This document shows positions 18,053 through 28,013 of a stretch of 64,000 nt of DNA, piece by piece (the first letter of the stretch is position 1; each line of letters begins with the position of its first letter). Under the pieces are notes generated by a model. That model ran no database searches and was not told the DNA's origin. It saw only the letters and a list, made by a program, of their open reading frames with translations. Source of the DNA: Pseudomonas syringae (GTDB lineage: Bacteria > Pseudomonadota > Gammaproteobacteria > Pseudomonadales > Pseudomonadaceae); NCBI RefSeq assembly GCF_021605415.1, contig NZ_WKEQ01000017.1:39856-103855 (forward strand), written 5' to 3'. The position numbers and the translations under genes were made by a program.

Positions 18053-20287
18053 ATGCGCACAGGGATGGTGGCGCTGGCAGTCGGTCTGCTGCTTGCGGTT
18101 TTTTTGCCGGCGTTGCCACCGGTCGGGTTGATCGTGGTTTTGCCGGTATTGGGATTGATGCTGTTGCCGTTTCGCAGCTATCCGCTGGCGTTTTTCCTGT
18201 TCGGCTTTAGCTGGGCCTGCGTCAGCGCGCAATCTGCGTTGAACGATCGGCTGCCGGCGAAACTGGGTGGCGAAACTCGCTGGGTCGAAGGGCGCGTGGT
18301 CGGTTTGCCGCAGAACAGTGATGGAGTGGCGCGGTTCGAATTGGCGGACGCTCGCTCGCGTCATGAAAAACTGCCGCCGTTAATGCGCCTCGCCTGGTAT
18401 GGCGGGCCAGCGATCAACAGCGGCGAGCGTTGGCGTCTGGCGGTGAAACTGAAAAGCCCCGGCGGCCTGCTCAATCCTGATGCATTCGATTATGAAGCGT
18501 GGCTACTGGCGCAGCGCATCGGCGCCACCGGCACCGTAAAAGACGGCCGGCGCCTGGCTGCGGCGCAGTGGGCGTGGCGCGACAGCATCCGTCAGCGGTT
18601 GCTCGAAGTGGATGCCCAGGGTCGGAGCGGCGCCCTGGCGGCACTCGTGCTGGGCGATGGATCCGGGCTCAGCCGCGAGGACTGGCAAGCCTTGCAGGAC
18701 ACCGGCACCGTGCACCTGCTGGTGATTTCCGGCCAGCACATCGGATTGTTGGCGGGGGTGGTTTATCTGCTGATCGCCGGTCTGGCGCGTTATGGATTGT
18801 GGCCGCTGCGCTGGCCTTGGCTACCGTGGGCCTGTGGTTTGTCGCTGGGCACCGCGCTGGGTTACGGCATGCTCGCAGGCTTCGATGTGCCGGTTCAGCG
18901 AGCATGTGTGATGGTCGCCCTGGTGTTGTTGTGGCGATTGCGCTTTCGTCATCTCGGCGCCTGGTGGCCGCTGCTGCTGGCGCTGGATGGCGTGCTGTTG
19001 CTGGATCCGTTGGCAAGCTTGCGACCAGGTTTCTGGTTGTCCTTCGCGGCGGTGGCGGTGCTGATTTTCACTTTCGGCGGTCGTCTCGGCCCCTGGCGTT
19101 GGTGGCAGGCGTGGACGCGGGCGCAATGGCTGATCGCGCTCGGGCTGTGTCCGGTGCTGCTGGGGCTGGGCCTGCCGATCAGCGTCAGCGGGCCGCTGGT
19201 CAATCTGTTCGCGGTGCCCTGGATCAGTCTGGTGGTGTTGCCGCCGGCGTTGCTCGGCACGTTGCTGTTGCCGGTGCCCTCTGTTGGCGAAGGGCTGTTG
19301 TGGCTGGCCGGTGGATTGATCGATTGGCTATTCCGCGTGCTCACCATTATTGCCGGGCAATGGCCAGCGTGGATCCCGGTGGCAATACCGTGGTGGGCGT
19401 TGTGCTTGGGCGGTCTCGGAGCATTTCTGTTGCTGTTGCCCCGAGGCGTTCCGCTTCGTCCTTTAGGCTGGCCACTGATGTTGCTGTTGCTAATGCCGCC
19501 TCGGGATCGGGTTCCCGAAGGCGTCGCCGACATCTGGCAACTGGACGTAGGGCAGGGCCTCGCCATCCTGGTTCGCACTCGCCATTACACGTTGCTGTAT
19601 GACACCGGGCCGCGCTTCGGTGATTTCGACATGGGCGAGCGCGTGGTGCTGCCGGCCCTGCGCAAACTGGGCGTGGAGCGTGTCGATCTGATGCTGCTCA
19701 GCCACGCCGATGCCGATCACGCGGGAGGTGCGTTGGCGGTTACCCGGCGATTGCCGGTCACGCGAGTTTCCAGCGGCGATCCGCTGCCACTGCCCGCCGA
19801 GTTGCAGGCCGGAGGCTGTGAAAACGGTCGGCAATGGCGATGGGACGAGGTCAGTTTCCACCTCTGGCAATGGTCGGGTGCGAAGGAAAGCAACCAGCGC
19901 TCGTGCGTCCTGCAAATAGAAGCCAACGGCGAGCGGATACTGCTGACCGGCGACATCGACATCCACGCCGAACAGGCATTGCTGGAGAGTCCGCTGGCCG
20001 TCACCACCCATTGGCTGCAATCGCCGCACCATGGCAGCCGCAGTTCTTCTTCAATGGCATTGGTCAAGGGGCTTAATCCACACTCCGTGCTGATATCCCG
20101 TGGGCAGGGCAATTCATTCGGTCACCCGCATCCGACCGTGCTGGCCCGGTATCGCAAGCAGGGGCTGCGCATTTACGACAGTGCCGATGAAGGTGCCATT
20201 CATCTGCAACTGGGCACATTTCGCCCGCCCCGGACAATGCGCCAGCAGCGGCGTTTCTGGCGTGAACAGCCGCCGCAAGCGCCCTGA
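18053..20287 (+). CDS. comEC: ComEC/Rec2-family DNA internalisation protein
   Basis: 744 residues. N-terminal membrane helices with a DUF4131 region (~1-190), then the Competence domain (~195-470) with GDGSGLSREDWQALQDTGTVHLLVISGQH, then a C-terminal metallo-beta-lactamase domain (~490-730) with LDVGQGLAILVRT, LSHADADHAGG (HxDxDH) and LTGDIDIHAEQ. The protein forms the inner-membrane channel for single-stranded DNA uptake. All three domains are intact. It is divergent from the DUF2062 gene and upstream of exbB. Confidence 0.95.
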   Translation: MRTGMVALAVGLLLAVFLPALPPVGLIVVLPVLGLMLLPFRSYPLAFFLFGFSWACVSAQSALNDRLPAKLGGETRWVEGRVVGLPQNSDGVARFELADARSRHEKLPPLMRLAWYGGPAINSGERWRLAVKLKSPGGLLNPDAFDYEAWLLAQRIGATGTVKDGRRLAAAQWAWRDSIRQRLLEVDAQGRSGALAALVLGDGSGLSREDWQALQDTGTVHLLVISGQHIGLLAGVVYLLIAGLARYGLWPLRWPWLPWACGLSLGTALGYGMLAGFDVPVQRACVMVALVLLWRLRFRHLGAWWPLLLALDGVLLLDPLASLRPGFWLSFAAVAVLIFTFGGRLGPWRWWQAWTRAQWLIALGLCPVLLGLGLPISVSGPLVNLFAVPWISLVVLPPALLGTLLLPVPSVGEGLLWLAGGLIDWLFRVLTIIAGQWPAWIPVAIPWWALCLGGLGAFLLLLPRGVPLRPLGWPLMLLLLMPPRDRVPEGVADIWQLDVGQGLAILVRTRHYTLLYDTGPRFGDFDMGERVVLPALRKLGVERVDLMLLSHADADHAGGALAVTRRLPVTRVSSGDPLPLPAELQAGGCENGRQWRWDEVSFHLWQWSGAKESNQRSCVLQIEANGERILLTGDIDIHAEQALLESPLAVTTHWLQSPHHGSRSSSSMALVKGLNPHSVLISRGQGNSFGHPHPTVLARYRKQGLRIYDSADEGAIHLQLGTFRPPRTMRQQRRFWREQPPQAP

Positions 20288-20384
20288 GCGCTGCCGACGG
20301 GCGCGATCACGGTCGTCGGGGCGGCGGGTCTCTATCGCCAGTCGGTATGCTAAAGTGGCGCACTTTTTCGAGGGGACTGTCACT

Positions 20385-21020
20385 GTGTGGGAATTGGTCA
20401 AATCCGGCGGCTGGATGATGCTGCCGATCATTTTGAGTTCCGTCGCCGCCATGGCGATCGTCGCCGAACGCCTGTGGACGTTGCGCGCCAGCCGTGTCAC
20501 CCCTGAGCACCTGCTCGGTCAGGTCTGGGTGTGGATCAAGGACAAACAGCTCAACAAGGAAAAGCTCAAGGAATTGCGCGCCAACTCGCCGTTGGGCGAA
20601 ATCCTGGCCGCTGGCCTGGCCAACTCCAAACATGGTCGCGAGATCATGAAAGAGTGCATCGAAGAGGCGGCTGCCCGAGTCATTCACGAACTCGAGCGCT
20701 ACATCAATGCGCTCGGCACCATCGCTGCCATGGCGCCGCTGTTGGGGTTGCTGGGCACGGTGCTGGGCATGATCGATATTTTCAGTGCCTTTACCGGCAG
20801 CGGTATGACCACTAATGCGTCGGTGCTGGCCGGTGGTATTTCCAAAGCACTGATCACCACGGCGGCGGGCCTGATGGTCGGCATTCCGGCGGTGTTCTTC
20901 CACCGTTTCCTGCAGCGACGCATCGATGAACTGGTGGTCGGCATGGAGCAGGAAGCGATCAAGCTGGTCGAAGTGGTGCAGGGCGACCGTGACGTCGATC
21001 TGTCCGAGGGCAAAGCGTGA
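20385..21020 (+). CDS. exbB: MotA/TolQ/ExbB proton channel protein
   Basis: 211 residues with three membrane helices: one at the N-terminus (WMMLPIILSSVAAMAIVAERL) and two near the C-terminus (GTIAAMAPLLGLLGTVLGMID; TTAAGLMVGIPAVFFHRFL). The family core APLLGLLGTVLGMI is intact. It starts with GTG at 20385 behind GAGGGG. It overlaps exbD by four bases (GTGA). ExbB/ExbD energise outer-membrane or envelope processes with the proton gradient; no tonB or tolA gene is adjacent. Confidence 0.93.
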   Translation: MWELVKSGGWMMLPIILSSVAAMAIVAERLWTLRASRVTPEHLLGQVWVWIKDKQLNKEKLKELRANSPLGEILAAGLANSKHGREIMKECIEEAAARVIHELERYINALGTIAAMAPLLGLLGTVLGMIDIFSAFTGSGMTTNASVLAGGISKALITTAAGLMVGIPAVFFHRFLQRRIDELVVGMEQEAIKLVEVVQGDRDVDLSEGKA

Positions 21021-21445
21021 AATTCCGTCGCAAACCTCGGGAGACCGTGGATATCAACCTCGCTTCGTTGATCGACGTGGTGTTTATCCTGCTGCTGTTT
21101 TTCGTCGTGACCACAACGTTTACCCGTGAAACCCAATTGCGTGTCGATCTGCCGGAGTCGGTCAGCGGTTCGCCCGCCGAAGACCAGCAGGCCAAGCAAG
21201 TGGACGTGGCCATTAGTGCCGAGGGCGTGTTCTCGGTGAATAACCAGATCTTGCCAAAAAATGATCTGGCGACCCTGATGGAAGCCATGCAGCGCGAATC
21301 CAACGGTGATACCAACTTGCCATTGTCGATCAGTGCCGACGGCAAGACCCAGCACCAATCGGTGATCACTGCCATGGACGCGGCTGGCAAGCTCGGTTTC
21401 AGTCATTTGCGCATGACCACGGTCGAGGCGGCGCCGAAGCCCTGA
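21017..21445 (+). CDS. exbD: ExbD/TolR-family biopolymer transport protein
   Basis: 142 residues. One N-terminal membrane helix carries the proton-relay Asp in [21 protein letters not shown], followed by a periplasmic domain. Start GTG at 21017 overlaps the exbB stop, and the exbD stop overlaps the lpxK start, so the genes form a tightly coupled operon. Confidence 0.93.
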   Translation: MKFRRKPRETVDINLASLIDVVFILLLFFVVTTTFTRETQLRVDLPESVSGSPAEDQQAKQVDVAISAEGVFSVNNQILPKNDLATLMEAMQRESNGDTNLPLSISADGKTQHQSVITAMDAAGKLGFSHLRMTTVEAAPKP

Positions 21446-22455
21446 TGGCCATGTCCGATCGTTTGCTCGCCGCGTGGTATCAGGGACATCCGGCCCTGAT
21501 GTTGTTGCGGCCGCTGGAATGGTTATACCGCCGTGTCGCGGTCGCCAAGCGCCAGCGCTTCCTGAACGGCGAAGGTGAGATTTACCAGCCGCCAGTGCCG
21601 CTGATCGTCGTCGGCAATATCACCGTGGGTGGCACTGGCAAGACGCCGATGATCCTGTGGTTGATCGAACACTGCCGGCGTCGCGGTTTGCGGGTCGGCG
21701 TGGTCAGTCGTGGCTACGGCGCCAAGCCGCCGCAGTTGCCATGGCGGGTCGAGGCCGATCAAAGCGCTGACGTTGCCGGTGACGAACCGCTGCTGATCGT
21801 GCAGCGTACCGAGGTGCCGCTGATGATCGACCCGGATCGCAGCGCCGCCGTCAAAGCCCTGGTGGACAGCGAGCCGCTGGATCTGATTCTGTCCGATGAC
21901 GGCATGCAGCATTACCGCCTGGCCCGGGATCTGGAGTTGCTGCTGATCGACGCCGCTCGTGGTCTGGGCAATAAACGTTGCCTGCCCGCCGGTCCGTTGC
22001 GCGAGCCGGTCGAGCGGTTGCAGAGTGTCGATGGCGTGCTGTTCAACGGTGCCTTTGATGATCGTGACGACGGTTTTGCGTTTCGCCTGCAGCCGTCGGC
22101 GCTGGTCAATCTACGCAGTGGCGAACGCAGGGCGCTTGATCATTTCCCGGCGGGCCAGAAGCTGCATGCGGTCGCCGGGATCGGCAATCCGCAACGTTTC
22201 TTCAATACCCTCGAAGCGCTAGACTGGCGGCCCGTGCCCCACGCATTTGCCGACCACGCCGAATACAGCGAGCAGGCCTTGAATTTCATGCCGTCATTGC
22301 CATTGGTGATGACCGAAAAGGACGCGGTGAAGTGCCGTGCCTTTGCCGCTGGCGACTGGTGGTATCTGGCGGTCGATGCCGTGCCGTCACCGGCCTTCGT
22401 GGCCTGGTTCGACACCCAGTTGATGCGCCTGTTGCCGAATCGTCTTTTGCCTTAA
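21445..22455 (+). CDS. lpxK: Tetraacyldisaccharide 4'-kinase LpxK
   Basis: 336 residues. N-terminal amphipathic membrane-binding segment, then the Walker A motif [13 protein letters not shown] near residue 55, and [20 protein letters not shown], the conserved DDG-QH motif. LpxK adds the 4'-phosphate to lipid A disaccharide at the inner leaflet of the inner membrane. The start overlaps the exbD stop by one base. Confidence 0.96.
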   Translation: MAMSDRLLAAWYQGHPALMLLRPLEWLYRRVAVAKRQRFLNGEGEIYQPPVPLIVVGNITVGGTGKTPMILWLIEHCRRRGLRVGVVSRGYGAKPPQLPWRVEADQSADVAGDEPLLIVQRTEVPLMIDPDRSAAVKALVDSEPLDLILSDDGMQHYRLARDLELLLIDAARGLGNKRCLPAGPLREPVERLQSVDGVLFNGAFDDRDDGFAFRLQPSALVNLRSGERRALDHFPAGQKLHAVAGIGNPQRFFNTLEALDWRPVPHAFADHAEYSEQALNFMPSLPLVMTEKDAVKCRAFAAGDWWYLAVDAVPSPAFVAWFDTQLMRLLPNRLLP

Positions 22456-22479
22456 ACCATTTTTATCCAGGGAATGTTC

Positions 22480-22665
22480 ATGGACACCAAATTGCTCGAT
22501 ATCCTCGCATGCCCGGTCTGCAAAGGCCCGCTCAAGCTCAGCGCCGACAAGACCGAACTGATCAGCAAGGGAGCAGGCCTGGCCTATCCGATCCGCGACG
22601 GCATCCCGGTGATGCTCGAAAGCGAAGCGCGCACCCTGACCACCGACGAGCGTCTGGATAAATGA
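22480..22665 (+). CDS. Trm112-family small protein (YcaR type)
   Basis: 61 residues: [18 protein letters not shown] with one CxxC pair and the Trm112 core [12 protein letters not shown]. The second in-frame ATG (22480) is used because the CAGGGA ribosome site directly touches the first one at 22474. It overlaps kdsB by four bases. In bacteria its role is not established; the lpxK-ycaR-kdsB order is conserved. Confidence 0.9.
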   Translation: MDTKLLDILACPVCKGPLKLSADKTELISKGAGLAYPIRDGIPVMLESEARTLTTDERLDK

Positions 22666-23426
22666 GCACCGCGTTCACCGTTGTTATTCCATCGCGTTTC
22701 GCCTCGACCCGTCTGCCAGGCAAGCCGCTGTTGGCGATTGCCGGCAAGCCGATGATCCAGCACGTCTGGGAACAGGCGAGCAAAAGTAGCGCCGCCCGTG
22801 TAGTGGTCGCGACCGATGATCCGCGCATCGTCGAGGCCTGCAAAGGTTTCGGCGCTGAAGTGGTGCTGACCCGTGAAGATCACAACTCCGGCACCGACCG
22901 ATTGGCCGAAGTCGCTGTGAAACTGGGTCTGGCCGCCGATGCCATCGTGGTCAACGTTCAGGGTGACGAGCCGCTGATTCCGCCGAGCGTGATCGATCAG
23001 GTCGCCGCCAACCTCGCGGCCCACACCGAAGCGCGCATGGCCACGCTGGCCGAGCCGATTGAGGACGTGCAAACCCTGTTCAATCCCAATGTGGTCAAGG
23101 TGGTCAGCGACCTCAATGGCCTGGCGCTGACGTTCAGTCGCGCAACGTTGCCGTGGGCGCGTGATGCCTTCGGCACAAGCCAGGACGTATTGCCCGAAGG
23201 CGTGCCGTATCGCCGTCACATCGGCATCTACGCCTATCGCGCCGGATTCCTGCAAGATTTCGTCAGATGGGGGCCGTGCTGGCTGGAAAACACTGAATCC
23301 CTCGAGCAATTGCGTGCCCTGTGGCACGGCGTGCGGATCCATGTGGCCGATGCATTGATCGCACCGCCAACCGGTGTCGACACCCCGGAAGACCTCGAAC
23401 GCGTTCGTCGCCTGCTGGAGGCCTGA
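22662..23426 (+). CDS. kdsB: 3-deoxy-manno-octulosonate cytidylyltransferase KdsB
   Basis: 254 residues, family length about 250. N-terminal nucleotide-binding [15 protein letters not shown], then [12 protein letters not shown] and [13 protein letters not shown]. It makes CMP-Kdo for lipopolysaccharide core synthesis. ATGA overlap with the preceding gene and TGATG overlap with the following one. Confidence 0.97.
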   Translation: MSTAFTVVIPSRFASTRLPGKPLLAIAGKPMIQHVWEQASKSSAARVVVATDDPRIVEACKGFGAEVVLTREDHNSGTDRLAEVAVKLGLAADAIVVNVQGDEPLIPPSVIDQVAANLAAHTEARMATLAEPIEDVQTLFNPNVVKVVSDLNGLALTFSRATLPWARDAFGTSQDVLPEGVPYRRHIGIYAYRAGFLQDFVRWGPCWLENTESLEQLRALWHGVRIHVADALIAPPTGVDTPEDLERVRRLLEA

Positions 23427-23890
23427 TGCGCGTTTTGTTCGTGTGCCTGGGGAACATCTGCCGTTCGCCCACCGCTGAAGGTGTGTTGCGCCACAAACTG
23501 GGCGCCGCCGGGCTGCTTGAGCAGGTTGAAGTGGCCTCCGCCGGCACAGGCGACTGGCACGTCGGCAATGCCCCGGACAAGCGCAGCCAGGCCGCCGCGA
23601 AACTGCGCGGCTATGACCTGTCGGCCCAGCGGGCGCAACAGGTCAGCCGTGCCGATTTCGCCAGTTACGACCTGATCCTGGCCATGGACAACAGCAACCT
23701 GCGCAATCTCAAGGCGCTGCAACCGTCCACCGGCAAGGCCGAGCTGGATCTGTTCCTGCGTCGTTACGCAGGGCTGGTCGACGAAGTGCCGGATCCGTAT
23801 TACGACGGCGATCAGGGTTTTGAGCAGGTGCTGGACCTGATCGAGCGGGCCTGTGATCAGTTGGTCATCGAAGTGAAAGGACGGTTATGA
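23426..23890 (+). CDS. Low-molecular-weight protein-tyrosine phosphatase
   Basis: 154 residues. The P-loop C-x5-R-S is at the N-terminus (VCLGNICRSPTAEGV) and the catalytic Asp loop is DEVPDPYYDG near residue 122. The gene is inserted between kdsB and murB in the usual Pseudomonas order. Physiological substrate unknown; no cognate tyrosine kinase gene is nearby. Confidence 0.94.
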   Translation: MRVLFVCLGNICRSPTAEGVLRHKLGAAGLLEQVEVASAGTGDWHVGNAPDKRSQAAAKLRGYDLSAQRAQQVSRADFASYDLILAMDNSNLRNLKALQPSTGKAELDLFLRRYAGLVDEVPDPYYDGDQGFEQVLDLIERACDQLVIEVKGRL

Positions 23891-24906
23891 GTTTGCAGGT
23901 GCAGTCGCAGGTTTCCCTGAAACCGTTTAACAGCTTTGGCGTGGATGTGCAGGCGCAGTTGTTTGCCGAGGCCCATAACGATGAAGACGTGCGTGAAGCG
24001 CTGGCCTATTGCGCCGCTCATGATTTGCCGTTGCTGGTGATTGGCGGCGGCAGCAATCTGTTGCTGACCGCTGACATTCAGGCGCTCGTGTTGCGCATGG
24101 CCAGCCATGGTATCCGTGTCATCAGTGACGACGGCAACCGCGTGGTGCTCGAAGCCGAGGCCGGCGAGCCTTGGCATCCGTTTGTGCAGCACACCTTGGC
24201 GCTGGGCTTGTCGGGACTGGAAAACCTCAGCCTTATTCCCGGCACGGTCGGTGCCGCACCCATGCAAAACATCGGCGCCTACGGGGTTGAGATCAAGGAC
24301 GTGTTTGCCGGCCTGACGGCACTGGATCGGCAGACAGGCGAACTGCGTGATTTCACTCTGGAAGAATGCAACTTTGCCTACCGCGACAGCCTGTTCAAGC
24401 AGCATCCGGGGCGCTGGCTGATCCTGCGGGTGCGCTTTCAACTGGATCGTGTCGCCCATCTGCATCTGGAATATGGCCCGGTGCGACAGCGCTTGACGGA
24501 GCAGGGCATCGAGCAACCGACGCCGAGCGATGTCAGTCGCGCAATTTGCAGCATTCGTAGTGAAAAATTGCCGGATCCGGCGGTGCTCGGTAATGCCGGC
24601 AGTTTCTTCAAGAACCCGTTGGTATCGGCGGCACTGGTTGCGCGCATCAAGGAACAGTACCCGGATCTGGTCGCGTACGCACAACCGGACGGGCAGATGA
24701 AACTGGCGGCCGGTTGGTTGATCGAGCGCGCGGGTTGGAAAGGTTTTCGCGACGCCGATGCCGGCGTGCATAAGTTGCAGGCGCTGGTGCTGGTCAACTA
24801 CGGCGCGGCCACCGGCCTGCAACTGCTGGATCTGGCGCAACGCATTCAGAAAGACATTGCTGAGCGTTTCAACGTCGAACTCGAGATGGAGCCGAATAGG
24901 TATTGA
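23887..24906 (+). CDS. murB: UDP-N-acetylenolpyruvoylglucosamine reductase MurB
   Basis: 339 residues, close to the E. coli enzyme. FAD-binding IGGGSNLLLT, LSLIPGTVGAAPMQNIGAYG, and the catalytic Ser in GNAGSFFKNP near residue 240; the final Glu lies in the C-terminal ELEMEPNRY. Second step of UDP-MurNAc formation. Four-base overlap with the phosphatase gene; it ends the operon. Confidence 0.97.
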   Translation: MSLQVQSQVSLKPFNSFGVDVQAQLFAEAHNDEDVREALAYCAAHDLPLLVIGGGSNLLLTADIQALVLRMASHGIRVISDDGNRVVLEAEAGEPWHPFVQHTLALGLSGLENLSLIPGTVGAAPMQNIGAYGVEIKDVFAGLTALDRQTGELRDFTLEECNFAYRDSLFKQHPGRWLILRVRFQLDRVAHLHLEYGPVRQRLTEQGIEQPTPSDVSRAICSIRSEKLPDPAVLGNAGSFFKNPLVSAALVARIKEQYPDLVAYAQPDGQMKLAAGWLIERAGWKGFRDADAGVHKLQALVLVNYGAATGLQLLDLAQRIQKDIAERFNVELEMEPNRY

Positions 24907-25014
24907 GGCAGCTGTGAGCTTTAAGCTTTGAGCGGCAAGCTACAATCTTTTGTGCCGGTTCAGACTCTTTGCTTTTACTTGAAGCTTGCAGCTCGAAAGC
25001 TTGCAGCTAAAAAG
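24907..25014. repeat. Degenerate AAGCTTGCAGCT-type repeat tract
   Basis: Imperfect copies of AGCTTTAAGCTTTGAGC, AAGCTTGCAGCT and AAGCTTGCAGCT occur within about 100 bases. The rest of the 318-base gap before the next gene holds the murB terminator and no further gene that I can support. Confidence 0.45.
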
Positions 25015-25039
25015 AAGCCCTGCCGTGCAGGGCTTTTTT
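25015..25039 (+). terminator. Intrinsic terminator after murB
   Basis: AGCCCTGC-CGT-GCAGGGCT followed by six T, about 110 bases beyond the murB stop. Confidence 0.9.
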
Positions 25040-25224
25040 GTTAATGCTGGGTTAACTTAGCGAGCTAACGATGCGTATCATTTGCTCCACCAAAGGCCCG
25101 GTGCAGACGTTCCCGTCCGCGCAAGAGAGCCCATTAGCCTGAGTCGATCTGCGTGAACCACCGCCGACCTGTCGGCGGCAGATTGCTCGACCCCATGACC
25201 AATAGACAATATGCGGGCGTGCCC

Positions 25225-25695
25225 ATGATTACCCTGAAGCTCAATGGCCAAGACCATCAACTCGATGTCACGGAAGATATGCCGCTGCTCTGGGCAATCC
25301 GTGACGTCGCCGGATACAACGGCACCAAATTCGGCTGCGGCATGGGCCTGTGCGGCGCTTGCACGATTCATATCGAAGGCGCCCCGGCGCGCAGTTGCAT
25401 CACACCGATCGGCTCGGTGGTGGGGCAGAACGTGACGACGATCGACAACCTGCACACCGACCCGGTCGGTCAGGTCGTCCAGCAAGCCTGGCTCGATACC
25501 GCCGTGGCCCAATGCGGTTATTGCCAGGGCGGGCAGATCATGTCGGCCACTGCGTTGCTCAAGACCAATCCAAATCCGAGCGACGAGCAGATCGAAGAGG
25601 CAATGGTCGGCAACATCTGCCGCTGCGGCACCTACAATCGCATCAAGACTGCCATCCGCCAGGCCTCCACTCACCTGAAGGAGGCGAAAGCATGA
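25225..25695 (+). CDS. [2Fe-2S] small subunit of a molybdenum hydroxylase (isoquinoline 1-oxidoreductase alpha type)
   Basis: 156 residues. First cluster ligands in CGMGLCGACTIHIEG with a fourth Cys in ARSC; second cluster in AQCGYCQGGQIM and NICRCGTYNRI. This two-cluster small subunit pairs with a two-domain large subunit and no separate FAD subunit, as in isoquinoline oxidoreductase and related aldehyde oxidases that pass electrons to cytochrome c. ATG 25225 fits the family start; an upstream in-frame ATG at 25195 is possible. Overlaps the large-subunit gene by four bases. Confidence 0.9.
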   Translation: MITLKLNGQDHQLDVTEDMPLLWAIRDVAGYNGTKFGCGMGLCGACTIHIEGAPARSCITPIGSVVGQNVTTIDNLHTDPVGQVVQQAWLDTAVAQCGYCQGGQIMSATALLKTNPNPSDEQIEEAMVGNICRCGTYNRIKTAIRQASTHLKEAKA

Positions 25696-28013
25696 GCCGC
25701 TTACCGAACGATTTTGCGCTGAGCAACTTCAGTCGCCGGGGCTTCCTTAAAGGCGTCGGCGCTACAGGCGCGTTGGTGCTGGCCGCAAGCTGGGGTTGGC
25801 AGGATGCGTTAGCTGATGAAAAAGAGAAAAAATTCGGCGCCGATGGCATGCCGAACGGCTGGGTCGACGATCCGAAGGTTTACATCAGCATCGCCGCCGA
25901 TGGCACCGTCACCGTTGTGTGCAACCGCTCGGAAATGGGCCAGGGTGTGCGCACCAGTCTGGCCATGGTCGTGGCCGATGAACTCGACGCCGACTGGGCG
26001 CGGGTCAAGGTGCAGCAGGCGCCGGGCGATGAAGTGCGCTTCGGCAACCAGGACACCGATGGCTCGCGCAGCATGCGTCACTGGTACGAGCCGATGCGCC
26101 GTTGCGGCGCCGCCGCGAGAACGATGCTTGAGCAAGCGGCCGCCGAGCAGTGGAAAGTCCCGGTCGGCGAATGCCATGCGCAGTTGCACAAAGTTGTACA
26201 CAAGCCTACCGGCCGTGAACTGGATTACGGCGCCCTCGCCGCAGCGTCCAGTGCGTTGCCGGTGCCGGCTCGGGACAGCCTGAAACTCAAACAGCCCTCG
26301 GAGTTTCGTTACATCGGCAAAGAAGGCACCAAAGCCATCGACGGCGCCGATATCGTCAATGGCCGCGCGGTGTACGGTGCCGACGTGCATTTCGACGGCA
26401 TGCTTTACGCCACCATTGCTCGTCCGGCGGTGTATGGCGGCAAGGTCAAATCCGTCGATGACAGCGCTGCACTGAAAGTGCCGGGCGTGCTTAAAGTCAT
26501 GCAAATCGAAGGTCGTCCGCTGCCCTCGGAATTCCAGCCCCTGGGTGGTGTGGCTGTGATTGCCAGCAATACCTGGGCGGCGATCAAGGGCCGGGAAGCA
26601 CTGAAAATCGAATGGGACGACGGCCCCAACGCCAGTTACGACTCGATCGCCTATCGCAAAGAGCTGGAAGCCGCGTCGCTCACACCCGGCAAAGTGGTGC
26701 GCAACACCGGCAGCATCGATGACGCCCTGAAAGGCGCCGCCAGCACCCTTGAAGCGTCCTACTATTTGCCGCACCTGGCACAGGCGCCGATGGAGCCGAT
26801 GGTCGCCATCGCCCGTTACAAGGACGGCGTCTGCGAAGCCTGGGCGCCGAGTCAGGCGCCCCAGGTCACCCGTGAACGAATCGCCGAGCGGCTCGGTGTG
26901 CCGTTCGATAACGTCACCGTCAACGTCACGTTGCTGGGTGGTGGATTCGGGCGTAAGTCCAAACCGGACTTTGTCGTTGAGGCGGCGATCCTTGCCAAGG
27001 AATTCCCGGGCAAAGCCGTCCGGGTACAGTGGACACGAGAGGACGACATCCATAACTCGTACTTCCACACCGTTTCCGCCGAATACCTGAAAGCCGGCCT
27101 TGATAAAAACGGCATGCCGTCCGGCTGGCTGCATCGTACGGTCGCACCGAGCATTACCGCGTTGTTCGCGCCGGGCATGAATCATGAGGCGGCATTCGAG
27201 CTGGGCATGGGCTTCACCAACATGGCTTATGCGATTCCCAACGTGCGTCTGGAAAACCCGGAAGCCAAGGTGCATACGCGGGTCGGCTGGTATCGCTCGG
27301 TGTCGAATATTCCCCATGGTTTCGCGATCCAGAGTTTCGTCGACGAGTTGGCCCACAAGGCCGGCGAAGACCCGCTCAAGTATCAGATCAAATTGCTCGG
27401 CCCGGATCGTCAGATCGATCCGCGCACGTTGAGTGAAGAATGGAACTACGGCGAGTCCCCCGAGCGATATCCGATCGACACCGGGCGCATGCGCACTGTG
27501 CTGGAAACTGCGGCGAAGGCAGCGGGCTGGGGACGCAAATTGCCCAAGGGTCGTGGCCTCGGGCTGGCGGTGCATTACAGCTTCGTCACCTACGTGGCGG
27601 CAGTCATTGAGGTTGAGGTGAAGGACGATGGCACGTTGATCGTCCATAAGGCCGACATCGCTGTGGATTGCGGGCCGCAGATCAACCCGGAGCGCATCCG
27701 TTCGCAGTTCGAAGGCGCGTGCGTCATGGGCCTGGGCAACGCTGTGCTGGGTGAAATCAGCTTCAAGGACGGCAAAGTGCAGCAGGACAACTTCCACATG
27801 TACGAAGTAGCGCGGCTATCACTGGCGCCGAAAGAAGTTGCCGTGCATCTGGTGACCCCGCCGGGTGATGTGCCGTTGGGTGGTGTCGGTGAGCCAGGTG
27901 TGCCGCCGATTGCGCCGGCGCTGTGCAATGCGATCTTCGCCGCGACCGGCCAACGCATTCGCAACCTGCCGGTGCGTTATCAGTTGCAGGGCTGGCAGAA
28001 GGCGCAAGCCTGA
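25692..28013 (+). CDS. Molybdopterin-binding large subunit of a molybdenum hydroxylase, Tat-exported
   Basis: 773 residues. A twin-arginine signal is visible at ~13-45 ([21 protein letters not shown]), so the enzyme works in the periplasm and carries the Tat-less small subunit with it. Cofactor-binding stretches include [17 protein letters not shown] and, near the C-terminus, [19 protein letters not shown] with the catalytic Glu. Such enzymes hydroxylate aldehydes or N-heterocycles; the substrate cannot be read from sequence. Joined to the XdhC gene by a one-base overlap. Confidence 0.9.
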   Translation: MSRLPNDFALSNFSRRGFLKGVGATGALVLAASWGWQDALADEKEKKFGADGMPNGWVDDPKVYISIAADGTVTVVCNRSEMGQGVRTSLAMVVADELDADWARVKVQQAPGDEVRFGNQDTDGSRSMRHWYEPMRRCGAAARTMLEQAAAEQWKVPVGECHAQLHKVVHKPTGRELDYGALAAASSALPVPARDSLKLKQPSEFRYIGKEGTKAIDGADIVNGRAVYGADVHFDGMLYATIARPAVYGGKVKSVDDSAALKVPGVLKVMQIEGRPLPSEFQPLGGVAVIASNTWAAIKGREALKIEWDDGPNASYDSIAYRKELEAASLTPGKVVRNTGSIDDALKGAASTLEASYYLPHLAQAPMEPMVAIARYKDGVCEAWAPSQAPQVTRERIAERLGVPFDNVTVNVTLLGGGFGRKSKPDFVVEAAILAKEFPGKAVRVQWTREDDIHNSYFHTVSAEYLKAGLDKNGMPSGWLHRTVAPSITALFAPGMNHEAAFELGMGFTNMAYAIPNVRLENPEAKVHTRVGWYRSVSNIPHGFAIQSFVDELAHKAGEDPLKYQIKLLGPDRQIDPRTLSEEWNYGESPERYPIDTGRMRTVLETAAKAAGWGRKLPKGRGLGLAVHYSFVTYVAAVIEVEVKDDGTLIVHKADIAVDCGPQINPERIRSQFEGACVMGLGNAVLGEISFKDGKVQQDNFHMYEVARLSLAPKEVAVHLVTPPGDVPLGGVGEPGVPPIAPALCNAIFAATGQRIRNLPVRYQLQGWQKAQA

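Noticed and set aside
25809..27797. Reverse open frame of 662 codons inside the molybdenum hydroxylase gene
   Set aside because: Antisense shadow of a GC-rich gene; no motif and no ribosome site.
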